Assembly: GCA_027073795.1 (NCBI GenBank)
Contig: JALTEW010000020.1
Coordinates: 1-13,487, forward strand
Direction: 5' to 3'
Source of the DNA: a bacterium
Lineage (GTDB): Bacteria; Desulfobacterota; S145-22
Length of the DNA stretch: 13,487 bases
Shown: positions 1-6,559 of the stretch, piece by piece
Position numbering within the stretch: position 1 is the stretch's first letter
Layout of the letters: each line of letters starts with the position of its first letter
The notes under the pieces: model-generated
Database searches by the model: none
Seen by the model: only the letters and a program-made list of their open reading frames with translations
What the model was told of the DNA's origin: nothing
Made by a program: the position numbers and the translations under genes

Positions 1-65
1 TGACCACCCTTCACCTGGACATCATCGCAGACCAGCAGGGGTTTATTCCTGGAATCAACCTCTAA
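1..65 (+). CDS. 3' end of an unidentified upstream gene (partial)
   Basis: The frame is open from the left edge and ends at TAA 63-65, giving about 20 residues that end in HLDIIADQQGFIPGINL. It lies 15 bp before the start of the next gene, so the two may be co-transcribed. The fragment is too short to assign to a family, and a chance open frame of this length cannot be excluded. Tight spacing to a gene with a strong ribosome binding site makes a real gene end plausible. Confidence 0.45.
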   Translation, partial: TTLHLDIIADQQGFIPGINL

Positions 66-80
66 GAAAAGGAGGTTTCC

Positions 81-1229
81 ATGAAACGCTCGAGACAAAC
101 CGTCCTTCTCACCCTTACCCTTACCCTTACCCTCATATTGTTTTTCAGCGGCTTGCTCTTTTTAAACCCCGTTAAAACCTTTGCCAATAGTGAAGGCGGG
201 GAACAAATCCCCCTCATCCAGGCAGGGGATAAATTTCCCATGACCGAGCTTGTAAGCCCGAAAGAAAAAATTTATCGGGATTATCTCGGCCTGCCAGACA
301 ATCCCGGATTCTACCTGAAAGAGGTCCAGGCAGAGGTCGTCATCGTGGAATTTCTTAATAAATACTGCTACCACTGCCAGCAACAGGCTTACCTGATGAA
401 CCGGATTTACAAGACCCTTAAAAAAGACCCCGAGTTGAACGGAAAGGTCAAGATATTAGGAATCGGCGTCGGCAACAACCGGATTCAACTGGAACACTTC
501 CGTCAGGAGAAGAAAATCCCCTTTCCACTTATCCCCGATCAGGATTTCATTGCCTTTGAAAAGATTGGTTACCCCGGCGGAACTCCCTTCACCACCATCA
601 TCAAGAAAGAAAATGGACAGTTCGTGGTTAAGGATACCCATTTGGGCATGATAGAAAACAGGCAGGCGTATGTTGACAAGATCAGGCAGATCCTGACCGG
701 CGGTGCCGCCGTCACTTCGAAAAAGGCCTATGAATCGGCGATTCAATCCCTGAATCCGGGCATTACAGAAGAGGAAGTCAAGACGATGATTGATAAGAGG
801 CTAAAGGATATGGGCTTCACACCGGGGGAGATAACCCAACTCAGGATCAAGGGAGCCCGGCAGGTGTTCATGGTCAAACTCAAGAAAGGGGCAAAATTAG
901 ATGTCTGGTTTGCAACCATCGGAAGTGAGGGAAAGGTCTGTGACATCTGCCACGACATTCACTTTATCTACCTGTTCGACCGCCAAGGGATTATAAGAGA
1001 CTTCATCCCCATCCATGTCACCAAATATGGGAACAAACCCTTTGAAGAAAAGGACGTGGAAAAAACGCGCAAGGCCCTTGTTGGAAGAAACCTGACACAG
1101 CCGATTCAATACAACCCTGACACGGATGCCGTCTCTTCCGCCTCCATGACCTCTGCACTTATCTTCAAGGGCGTTAAGCAGGGCAGCAAACTTTACATCC
1201 AGTTGAAAAAGGAAGGGTATATTCAGTGA
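81..1229 (+). CDS. Exported thioredoxin-fold protein with C-terminal FMN-binding-like motif
   Basis: The protein is 382 aa. Residues 1-35 look like a signal peptide: basic KRSR, a hydrophobic core made of Thr-Leu repeats, and likely cleavage after TFA, so it should act outside the cytoplasm. Residues about 50-205 resemble a TlpA/AhpC-type thioredoxin fold, with a redox pair C96-Y-H-C99 and the expected cis-proline in GGTPF (P169). A second part carries C287-D-I-C290-H291, which has the form of a c-type heme site but could also be a metal or disulfide site. Near the end, D349-A-V-S-S-A-S355-M-T-S resembles the DxxSGATxTS flavinylation motif of NqrC/RnfG-type FMN-binding domains, with Ser in place of the acceptor Thr. 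The start is fixed by the ribosome site AAAAGGAGG at 67-75. I infer a periplasmic redox role; the partner is unknown. The FMN-domain call is weaker than the thioredoxin call. Confidence 0.72.
   Translation: MKRSRQTVLLTLTLTLTLILFFSGLLFLNPVKTFANSEGGEQIPLIQAGDKFPMTELVSPKEKIYRDYLGLPDNPGFYLKEVQAEVVIVEFLNKYCYHCQQQAYLMNRIYKTLKKDPELNGKVKILGIGVGNNRIQLEHFRQEKKIPFPLIPDQDFIAFEKIGYPGGTPFTTIIKKENGQFVVKDTHLGMIENRQAYVDKIRQILTGGAAVTSKKAYESAIQSLNPGITEEEVKTMIDKRLKDMGFTPGEITQLRIKGARQVFMVKLKKGAKLDVWFATIGSEGKVCDICHDIHFIYLFDRQGIIRDFIPIHVTKYGNKPFEEKDVEKTRKALVGRNLTQPIQYNPDTDAVSSASMTSALIFKGVKQGSKLYIQLKKEGYIQ
111..133 (+). repeat. Hexanucleotide tandem repeat (ACCCTT), about 3.8 copies
   Basis: Three full ACCCTT units (111-116, 117-122, 123-128) are followed by ACCCT. 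The unit is in frame and encodes alternating Thr-Leu inside the hydrophobic core of the signal peptide. Copy-number change would lengthen or shorten the core by two residues per unit without a frameshift. Confidence 0.9.
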
Positions 1230-1282
1230 GCCCCATCCTCTACATGGTTGCTTTCTTGGGCGGGTTCTGATAAATCAGAGCC

Positions 1283-2392
1283 ATGAAAAGTAAAGACAAA
1301 ACCGGTAACATATCCCCGTTTATCCGCCACAGCATCGACGGGTTGTCCCCTTATCTTGCCGACAAACCGGAAGACCAAATATCTGTCACACGCCTCTGCT
1401 TCAATGAAAACCTCTACGGGCCATCACCCGCCGCCGTGAAGGCCATTGTCCAGTCCGCCCTGGAAGTTCATCTCTATCCTGATCCCGGCGGATGGGAGTT
1501 GAGGGAGGCTCTCCAGGAAAAGCATGGGATTCCCGCCGAGCAAATCATCTTGGGAAACGGTGCCGATTCCCTTATCACCCTCATCTCTACAACCTTTCTC
1601 AACCCGGGAGAGGAGGTTCTTTTTTGCGAGCCGACCTTCCCTATCTACAGATCCGCTGCCCGGATCGCGATGGGAAACCCGAGGGGACTCCCCCTTAACG
1701 AAACCTATCAGTTTGGCCTCGACAGGTTACTTGGGTCTATCACCCCCCAGACAAAGCTCATCTATCTCTGTAACCCCAACAACCCAACCGGAACAATCCT
1801 TCTCCCCGAGGAAATCGAGACTTTTCTTAAATCCCTTCCTGAGGGAATTCTGGTCGTTCTCGACGAAGCGTATATCGACTTTATGGAAACGGATAAGGTT
1901 CCCCCTACGCTCACATGGATTGCAGAGGGCTATCCCATTGTCTCCTTGAGAACCTTCTCCAAGGTCTACGGCCTTGCGGGGATGCGCATTGGCTACGCCA
2001 TGGCTTCAAGCGAGATCATTCAATACCTTTATCGTGTACGTGAGCCCTTTGCCGTGTCAGCGCTAGCCATCAAGGCGGCCTCTGGCGCCCTCACAGACCA
2101 CCAGCATTACCAAAAGGTAACTCAATCTATCAAAAAGGAGCGGGAAAAGCTCCAGGAATCATTCGATGAAAGAAATCTTAAATACATTCCCTCTCAAGCG
2201 AATTTCATTTTTGTCGATTTTGGAAGGGACTCTCAGGAGATATGCCGCCGCCTGTCGGAATACGGGGTACTCATTCGATGCAGCGCATCATGGGGAATGC
2301 CCTCTTGGGCGCGGGTCACCGTGGGAACTCCTCAAGCGAATCAGGCCCTGCTTCGTGCCCTTGACAGGATGCTCGCGGATATGTCACGATGA
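1283..2392 (+). CDS. hisC: Histidinol-phosphate aminotransferase family protein (class I/II PLP enzyme)
   Basis: The 369-aa protein has normal HisC length and layout. Visible landmarks are NENLYGPS (41-48), which corresponds to the substrate-loop motif of HisC, GNGADSLI (91-98) near the PLP phosphate, CNPNNPTG (163-170), DEAYIDF (194-200), the PLP lysine in TFSKVYGLAG (K227), and R344 in ARVTVGT, the usual substrate-carboxylate arginine. HisC converts imidazole-acetol phosphate plus glutamate to histidinol phosphate in the cytoplasm. The start ATG lies 53 bp after the previous gene and has no clear ribosome site, but an in-frame stop lies just upstream. No other his gene is present, so it could serve another aminotransfer (aromatic amino acids or a threonine-phosphate decarboxylase-like role). 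The family call is secure; the exact substrate is not. Confidence 0.85.
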   Translation: MKSKDKTGNISPFIRHSIDGLSPYLADKPEDQISVTRLCFNENLYGPSPAAVKAIVQSALEVHLYPDPGGWELREALQEKHGIPAEQIILGNGADSLITLISTTFLNPGEEVLFCEPTFPIYRSAARIAMGNPRGLPLNETYQFGLDRLLGSITPQTKLIYLCNPNNPTGTILLPEEIETFLKSLPEGILVVLDEAYIDFMETDKVPPTLTWIAEGYPIVSLRTFSKVYGLAGMRIGYAMASSEIIQYLYRVREPFAVSALAIKAASGALTDHQHYQKVTQSIKKEREKLQESFDERNLKYIPSQANFIFVDFGRDSQEICRRLSEYGVLIRCSASWGMPSWARVTVGTPQANQALLRALDRMLADMSR

Positions 2393-2403
2393 TATGGTAA
2401 GTT

Positions 2404-2419
2404 AGTACACTCTTGTACT
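2404..2419. promoter_or_regulatory. Perfect 6-4-6 inverted repeat before a ribosome binding site
   Basis: AGTACA (2404-2409), loop CTCT, TGTACT (2414-2419). It sits in the 40-bp gap after hisC and directly abuts the ribosome site GGAGGG (2420-2425) of the next gene. It could be a small operator or a hairpin that affects translation. A six-base stem can also arise by chance. Confidence 0.35.
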
Positions 2420-2432
2420 GGAGGGAATAAAC

Positions 2433-2873
2433 ATGTGCCAGAACCATATTATTCAATGTGAGTGCAAACGGTCACGGGCCAATTTCATGAATTTGAAAGA
2501 CCTTTTGCCTCCTCAGATCCTCAGCCATCTCTACTGCCCGTCCTGCAGCGGAAACGTCCGTTTCAATCCTGACACAATGGTCAAGGATAATGGCTGGATT
2601 CTGGAATTCGACATGGAGGCTGCACGGGCCTTCCTGATGAGCGAGGGCGTCTCTGAAAGGGTTATCACCCCTGATTTTATCTTCGATCAGGGATACTTTT
2701 CCTGGAACGGATTCACACCTACGGAGATTGAAGACAGGATGAGGGAACGTGAAGAGATTATGAAACTCGCCAAGGTGGACCGCAGAAAGTTTATCAAGGA
2801 GTTAACATCTTGGGGAATCAATCGCGCCGCCCGCTTTAAAGAGGAAGGATGGCGAAAGACAGCAAATTTGTAG
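2433..2873 (+). CDS. Small cysteine-containing protein of unknown function
   Basis: I do not recognise this 146-aa protein. It has C2, C9 and C11 at the start and a CPSC knuckle (C35, C38), which together could bind zinc or another metal. The rest is mixed alpha/beta with a charged helical stretch (EIEDRMREREEIMKLAKVD, about 98-116) and a basic C-terminus. There are no membrane segments and no signal peptide. GGAGGG at 2420-2425, eight bases before ATG, supports this start; a second ATG at residue 19 would drop the first three cysteines. It lies between hisC and the lsrF-like gene on the same strand, but the neighbours do not suggest a role. Confidence 0.65.
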   Translation: MCQNHIIQCECKRSRANFMNLKDLLPPQILSHLYCPSCSGNVRFNPDTMVKDNGWILEFDMEAARAFLMSEGVSERVITPDFIFDQGYFSWNGFTPTEIEDRMREREEIMKLAKVDRRKFIKELTSWGINRAARFKEEGWRKTANL

Positions 2874-2939
2874 CAGTATTCCCCGGCGTCACTCGGGTTC
2901 ATATCTGATTTCAAAAAATAGTATCAAGGAGGTAAAACC

Positions 2940-3830
2940 ATGCCGGATATGGAGGGCCTTAAGGAGGCCAAGCAGTTTTATACCGATACCCCGCAAAAAA
3001 CGGAGGGATTTTTTCTGAAGGGCTCCAATTCTTATGACTGGGGCATGAAAAACCGCCTGGCCCGGATTTTTAATCCCGAGACGGGCAAAACCGTAATGCT
3101 GGCGGTGGATCATGGCTATTTCCAGGGTCCTACCACGGGCCTGGAAAGGATTGACATCAGTATCCTCCCCCTGGTGCCATACGCGGACACCCTGATGCTG
3201 ACACGGGGAATCCTCAGGACTCTCGTCCCCCCTACCGTGACGAAACCAATTGTCGTGAGGGCATCGGGAGGCACCAGTATCCTCAAGGAACTTTCAAACG
3301 AAGAAATCGCCGTCGATATCGAGGATTCCATTCGTCTCAACGTCTGCGCCATGGCCGTACAGGTTTTCATCGGAGGAGAGCACGAAAAACAGTCAATCAT
3401 CAACATGACCCGCCTGGTAGATGCTGGCACCCGTTACGGCATTCCAACCCTGGCGGTCACTGCGGTGGGAAAGGAGATGGCACGGGATGCCCGGTATTTT
3501 CGCCTCGCCACCCGCATCTGCGCTGAGCTGGGCGCGCATTATGTCAAAACCTACTATGTGGATGAGGGATTTGAAACGGTGGTTGCAGCTTGCCCTGTCC
3601 CCATCGTCATTGCCGGGGGTAAAAAAATACCCGAAAAGGATGCCCTCACCATGGCGTATAACGCCATCCAACAGGGAGCCAGCGGGGTTGACATGGGGAG
3701 AAACATCTTCCAGTCTGAATCCCCCACCGCCATGATCCAGGCCGTGCGCGCGGTGGTTCACGACAACGAAACCCCGGAAAAGGCTTATGACCTTTACAAC
3801 ACACTGAAACATGAACTTGCCAAGGGATAA
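2940..3830 (+). CDS. lsrF: LsrF-like thiolase / DhnA-family class I aldolase
   Basis: The 296-aa protein matches E. coli LsrF as I remember it over nearly its whole length, including FNPETGKTVMLAVDHGYFQG (44-63), GPTTGLERID, the RGILR segment, GVGKDM-like AVGKEM, and IVIAGGKK followed by GASGVDMGRNIFQS. The Schiff-base lysine is in YVKTYY (K203), and the active-site DH pair is D57-H58. LsrF transfers an acetyl group from phosphorylated AI-2 (3-hydroxy-5-phosphonooxypentane-2,4-dione) to CoA, giving DHAP and acetyl-CoA. It is a cytoplasmic TIM-barrel enzyme. The ribosome site AAGGAGGT at 2926-2933 is excellent. No lsrACDB, lsrK, lsrR or lsrG is nearby, so either the AI-2 genes lie elsewhere or this orphan acts on another dihydroxyacetone-phosphate-related substrate. 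Confidence 0.85.
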   Translation: MPDMEGLKEAKQFYTDTPQKTEGFFLKGSNSYDWGMKNRLARIFNPETGKTVMLAVDHGYFQGPTTGLERIDISILPLVPYADTLMLTRGILRTLVPPTVTKPIVVRASGGTSILKELSNEEIAVDIEDSIRLNVCAMAVQVFIGGEHEKQSIINMTRLVDAGTRYGIPTLAVTAVGKEMARDARYFRLATRICAELGAHYVKTYYVDEGFETVVAACPVPIVIAGGKKIPEKDALTMAYNAIQQGASGVDMGRNIFQSESPTAMIQAVRAVVHDNETPEKAYDLYNTLKHELAKG

Positions 3831-3840
3831 ATCAATCGGA

Positions 3841-3857
3841 TGACGGATAGCCCGTCA
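3841..3857 (+). repeat. Inverted repeat just after the lsrF-like gene
   Basis: TGACGG (3841-3846), loop ATAGC, CCGTCA (3852-3857). It lies 10 bp after the stop codon and could stabilise the 3' end of the transcript. No T-run follows, so it is not a standard intrinsic terminator. Confidence 0.4.
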
Positions 3858-3915
3858 CCTGCCTAAGCCTAAATATCTTCCGCTTCTTAAAGTGCTATCC
3901 CGAATTAGAACACGG

Positions 3916-3944
3916 TTGACTTCCCTCTCGCTTACAGGTATTTA
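3916..3944 (+). promoter_or_regulatory. Candidate sigma-70-type promoter for the KAS III gene
   Basis: TTGACT at 3916-3921 matches the -35 consensus at five of six positions. After 17 bp comes TATTTA at 3939-3944, a weak -10 match at three of six. It lies in a 228-bp AT-rich gap and would give a leader of about 105 nt containing the hairpin at 3958-3978. Confidence 0.4.
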
Positions 3945-3957
3945 CATTCCGTCTTGT

Positions 3958-3978
3958 TTGCCTGTTGGAACAGGGCAA
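3958..3978 (+). promoter_or_regulatory. Hairpin in the leader of the KAS III gene
   Basis: TTGCCTGTT (3958-3966) pairs with AACAGGGCAA (3969-3978) with one bulged base and a GG turn. The inner part, CCTGTT-GG-AACAGG, is a perfect dyad, so it could be a repressor operator or a leader hairpin. It lies about 14 bp downstream of the candidate -10 box. No T-run follows, so it is not a typical terminator. Confidence 0.45.
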
Positions 3979-4058
3979 GTGAGCTAAAAAAATACAGCGA
4001 ATAAGACTTTTTTACTGAAACGCTTAAAAATTTTAACGGCGAAGGGGAAACAACAAGG

Positions 4059-5150
4059 GTGGGCAAGAAGTTATATTCATTTATCATAGGGACGGGATGT
4101 CACATTCCTGAAATAGTTGTAAAAAACTCTGATTTTCAAAATCATGTCTTTTACGAGCTAAATGGTAATAGGATAGACAGAACCCCGGAAGAAATCACCC
4201 GGAAATTTGAGGAGATAACAGGGATCAAGGAAAGAAGATACGCATCGGACGACCTGTTGACATCCGATATTTCCTACTTTGCTGCCAAGACTGCCATCGA
4301 AACCGCGATGATCGACAAGGAAAGCCTTGATTACATCATCTGCGCGCATAACTTTGGCGACATCAGGCCTAATAACAGAAGGACTGAATTAGTTCCTAAC
4401 CTTGCAGCCAGGGTCAAATATAAACTTCAAATAAAAAATCCAAAAACGGTGGCTTACGACCTTCCCTTTGGATGCCCGGGATGGCTCCAGGGATTGATTC
4501 ATGCGGACTGTTTTATCAAGACGGGGCTTGCCAAAAGGGTCTTGGTCATCGGTGCTGAAATACTCTCCAGGGTTTGCGACCCCCACGACAGGGATTCGAT
4601 GATCTATGCTGACGGGGCAGGGGCTGCCATCCTGGAAGGCCGGGATACGGGTACCGAGGTGGGGATTATCTCACATTCCACGCGTTCCGACACCTACAAA
4701 CATTGCCACCTGTTGACGATGGGCCGGTCCAACAACCCAGACTACCCAGGAGATGAACTCTTCCTGAAGATGCACGGGCACACTCTCTACAAGTACGCCT
4801 TGAAAGTCGTCCCGGAATGTATCAAAGAGAGCATTGACAAAGCAGGGCTTTCCATTGAGGATATCGACCGTGTCCTTTTGCACCAGGCGAACGAAAAGAT
4901 GGATGTCGAAATTCTCAAACGCCTGTTCCGACTTTATGGCATCAAGAATCCCAGCCCGGAATTTATCAGCCATATTCTCCCCATGAGTATCTCATGGCTT
5001 GGGAACAGCTCCGTAGCGACGATCCCGACCTTACTCGATCTGATATTGAAAAACAAAATGGAAAAATACTCCCTGCCGGAACACGATATCATCATCTTTG
5101 CCTCCGTAGGCGCAGGCATGAACGTCAATTCCATTGTGTACAAATTCTAA
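4059..5150 (+). CDS. 3-oxoacyl-ACP synthase III family protein (KAS III)
   Basis: The 363-aa thiolase-fold condensing enzyme has the full KAS III triad: C139 in DLPFGCPGWLQG, H275 in LLHQANEK and N316 in WLGNSSVATIPT. GAGMNVNSIVYKF closes the fold. It is longer than typical FabH (about 317 aa) because of an N-terminal region with FEEITGIKERRYA and CAHNFGDIRPNNRR (95-108). I recall this arrangement from a KAS III subgroup common in Bacteroidota. Such enzymes condense an acyl-CoA or acyl-ACP starter with malonyl-ACP. The GTG start is supported by GAAGGGG at 4041-4047, 11 bases upstream. There are no fab, acp or polyketide genes beside it, so the substrate is unknown. Its upstream flank is more AT-rich than its neighbours, which hints at transfer. 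Confidence 0.85.
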   Translation: MGKKLYSFIIGTGCHIPEIVVKNSDFQNHVFYELNGNRIDRTPEEITRKFEEITGIKERRYASDDLLTSDISYFAAKTAIETAMIDKESLDYIICAHNFGDIRPNNRRTELVPNLAARVKYKLQIKNPKTVAYDLPFGCPGWLQGLIHADCFIKTGLAKRVLVIGAEILSRVCDPHDRDSMIYADGAGAAILEGRDTGTEVGIISHSTRSDTYKHCHLLTMGRSNNPDYPGDELFLKMHGHTLYKYALKVVPECIKESIDKAGLSIEDIDRVLLHQANEKMDVEILKRLFRLYGIKNPSPEFISHILPMSISWLGNSSVATIPTLLDLILKNKMEKYSLPEHDIIIFASVGAGMNVNSIVYKF

Positions 5151-5207
5151 CCGACGTCTCAAGTTCTAACTGAGCAAATGATGCGTTCGCAAAAGTCAGG
5201 ATTAAAC

Positions 5208-5271
5208 GGCAAGGAAAGGTGCTGAAGTCAAAGATACAGAATGCATTCTTAATCTTCGATTTTCCTTTGCC
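5208..5271. repeat. Long imperfect inverted repeat with central palindrome
   Basis: The outer arms GGCAAGGAAA (5208-5217) and TTTCCTTTGCC (5261-5271) pair with one bulge. Inside are AAGAT (5231-5235) and ATCTT (5252-5256), flanking the perfect 12-bp palindrome AGAATGCATTCT (5238-5249). It lies in the convergent gap after the KAS III gene. It could fold as a transcript-end structure or be a small repeat element; no T-run follows it. Confidence 0.45.
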
Positions 5272-5310
5272 TCTCGCCTTATGCAGTTGGGCCTTTCCCG
5301 ATCCGTCAAC

Positions 5311-5336
5311 AAATAAAAGGGGGGGAAAATCCCCCC
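5311..5336 (-). terminator. Intrinsic terminator of the zinc-ribbon gene
   Basis: Read on the - strand, GGGGGG (5336-5331), loop ATTTT and CCCCCC are followed by CTTTTATTTG. The GC-only stem plus T-rich tail lies 26 bp after the stop codon of the - strand gene. For the + strand gene the stem is followed by TGCGAAAG before any T-run, so it is less convincing in that direction. Confidence 0.75.
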
Positions 5337-5361
5337 TGCGAAAGTGTTTTTCCTTTAACAT

Positions 5362-5730
5362 TCAGTGCATGCTTGTCCAGTAAATGACGTTACCCTCTTG
5401 CTGTCCCTTCAGAAGGTCCATGTGATGGAGGGTGGTAAAGATGCGCTCCGCCTCATCTTCAGGCACGCCTAATGCGTTAGCCGCCTCCTCTTTTTTGACC
5501 CTCCCGCGGTTACGAATCAGGTCCAACAATTTTTTCTGTTCATCGCTCAAATCCGCCAGAATATCCTGACCTTTACGCTCCGCCTCCTTCTGGGCCGCGT
5601 AACTGGCCCACGGGTCACAGGTACGGGGCGGATTCATTAAATCGAAATAGCAGTCCTCGCAAACCTTCATCCCCCTGAATTCGAAAACTTCATCTTCCTC
5701 AATCTCGGCTCCACACTTTTCGCATTTCAT
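5362..5730 (-). CDS. Zinc-ribbon / winged-helix small protein
   Basis: The protein is 122 aa. C3-x2-C6 and C24-x2-C27 form a zinc ribbon of LIM-like spacing, followed by a short linker with RTCDPWASYAA (36-46). I recall a similar linker in uncharacterised anaerobe proteins. Residues about 60-120 read as a winged helix-turn-helix: SDEQKKLLDLIRNRGRVKKE, then AANALGVPEDEAERIFTTL, then a strand pair ending in GNVIYWT. It may bind DNA or regulate transcription, but no target is evident. The start has a strong ribosome site, AAAGGAGGG, seven bases before ATG. It is a single-gene unit with its own promoter candidate and terminator. It is divergent from trmH, so control of trmH is possible but unproven. 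Confidence 0.78.
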   Translation of the reverse strand: MKCEKCGAEIEEDEVFEFRGMKVCEDCYFDLMNPPRTCDPWASYAAQKEAERKGQDILADLSDEQKKLLDLIRNRGRVKKEEAANALGVPEDEAERIFTTLHHMDLLKGQQEGNVIYWTSMH

Positions 5731-5773
5731 GTTTCATCCCTCCTTTATGAATTTTACTATCCTTTTTCGCCCG

Positions 5774-5800
5774 ATTATCACAGGCAACCCTTCAAGTCAA
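5774..5800 (-). promoter_or_regulatory. Candidate promoter of the zinc-ribbon gene (extended -10)
   Basis: Read on the - strand: TTGACT (5800-5795), 15-bp spacer, then GATAAT (5779-5774) preceded by TGT, giving an extended -10 of the TGnTATAAT kind. The short spacer is usual where an extended -10 is present. It would start transcription about 35-40 nt before the ATG at 5730. Confidence 0.5.
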
Positions 5801-5843
5801 TATCCTGGTCAAACCCATTTTCAATGCAGGCTTTCATTCAAAA

Positions 5844-5885
5844 ATGCCACGACGAAGCCTTCTGAAACCGCTTCGTCAAAGGCAT
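5844..5885 (+). promoter_or_regulatory. Strong hairpin 34 bp upstream of trmH
   Basis: ATGCC (5844-5848) and GACGAAGC (5851-5858) pair with GCTTCGTC (5870-5877) and GGCAT (5881-5885): 13 base pairs, a small 2/3-nt internal loop and an 11-nt apical loop. It lies in the divergent gap. It could be a leader structure for trmH or a dispersed repeat. No T-run follows on the + strand. Confidence 0.55.
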
Positions 5886-5919
5886 TGCCACTCGTTGCCT
5901 ACCATGCTATTTCTTAAAT

Positions 5920-6558
5920 ATGGATTTAAAATCGAAATCACATATCTCTCAGACGCCAGGCCTTGTCACAGAGGCGCGCTATCAGCGCATCGCCCGCTTT
6001 CTTACCACGCGGCAGGAAACCCTGCGTCTTTTTCTTGACGATGTCAAAAACGCCCACAATATCAGTGCAGTCATCCGAACCTGTGACGCCACAGGCGTTT
6101 TTTACCTTCACTACTACCTTTCAGAGGTATCCCTTTCCATCAACCGCGGAATATCCCTGGGAAGCGAGCGGTGGATTAAACGGGAACGTGTTATCGACAG
6201 GGGAACCTTTCTGGATCAGATGCAGAAAAAGGGATATCAGTGCCTCGCAACTTCCATAGAAGGCCATGCTGTTGATTACAGGGACGTGGATTATACTCTC
6301 CCCTCGCTTATCATCTTCGGAAACGAGAGAAAGGGGATCAGCGATGAAGTAGCACACCATGCCAGCCAATTTATTGCCATCCCAATGATGGGCATGGCAA
6401 AGAGTCTGAACATTTCAGTGGCATGTGCCGTCATCCTTTATGAGGCATTTCGGCAACGGGACCGAAAAGGCATGTACCAAAGGCCCAGTCTTCCACCGAA
6501 TATTTTCTCTTCTTACCTCAAAAAATGGACCGTGGAAGAGCGTCTTTCAGGGAGATAA
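5920..6558 (+). CDS. trmH: tRNA (guanosine-2'-O-)-methyltransferase TrmH (SpoU family)
   Basis: The 212-aa SPOUT methyltransferase has all three family motifs: NISAVIRTCDATGV (47-60), whose R53 corresponds to the catalytic arginine; FGNERKGIS (133-141), part of the SAM-binding knot; and IPMMGMAKSLNISVACAVIL (154-173). TrmH methylates the ribose 2'-OH of G18 in the D-loop of tRNAs, in the cytoplasm. It resembles E. coli TrmH more than TrmL or RlmB because of the N-terminal RYQRIARFLTTRQETL and the VDYRDVDYT segment. It is slightly shorter than E. coli TrmH (about 229 aa). No clear ribosome site precedes ATG 5920, so the exact start is uncertain; the conserved region begins near residue 18. Its stop lies one base before the next gene's GTG, so the two are translationally coupled. 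Confidence 0.85.
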   Translation: MDLKSKSHISQTPGLVTEARYQRIARFLTTRQETLRLFLDDVKNAHNISAVIRTCDATGVFYLHYYLSEVSLSINRGISLGSERWIKRERVIDRGTFLDQMQKKGYQCLATSIEGHAVDYRDVDYTLPSLIIFGNERKGISDEVAHHASQFIAIPMMGMAKSLNISVACAVILYEAFRQRDRKGMYQRPSLPPNIFSSYLKKWTVEERLSGR

Positions 6559-6559
6559 C

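Noticed and set aside
111..133. Telomere-type or CRISPR-type repeat
   Set aside because: The units are only 6 bp, have no spacers and lie in a coding frame. The ACCCTT unit differs from the CCCTAA telomere unit.
3393..3812. 139-aa open frame antisense to the lsrF-like gene
   Set aside because: This is a shadow of a strongly conserved gene and has no family features.
3841..3857. Intrinsic terminator after the lsrF-like gene
   Set aside because: The stem is perfect, but no T-run follows on the + strand; kept only as an inverted repeat.
6425..6559. 45-residue N-terminal extension of the antiporter from ATG 6425
   Set aside because: It lies wholly inside trmH in another frame. GTG 6560 has a ribosome site and starts just before the first membrane helix.
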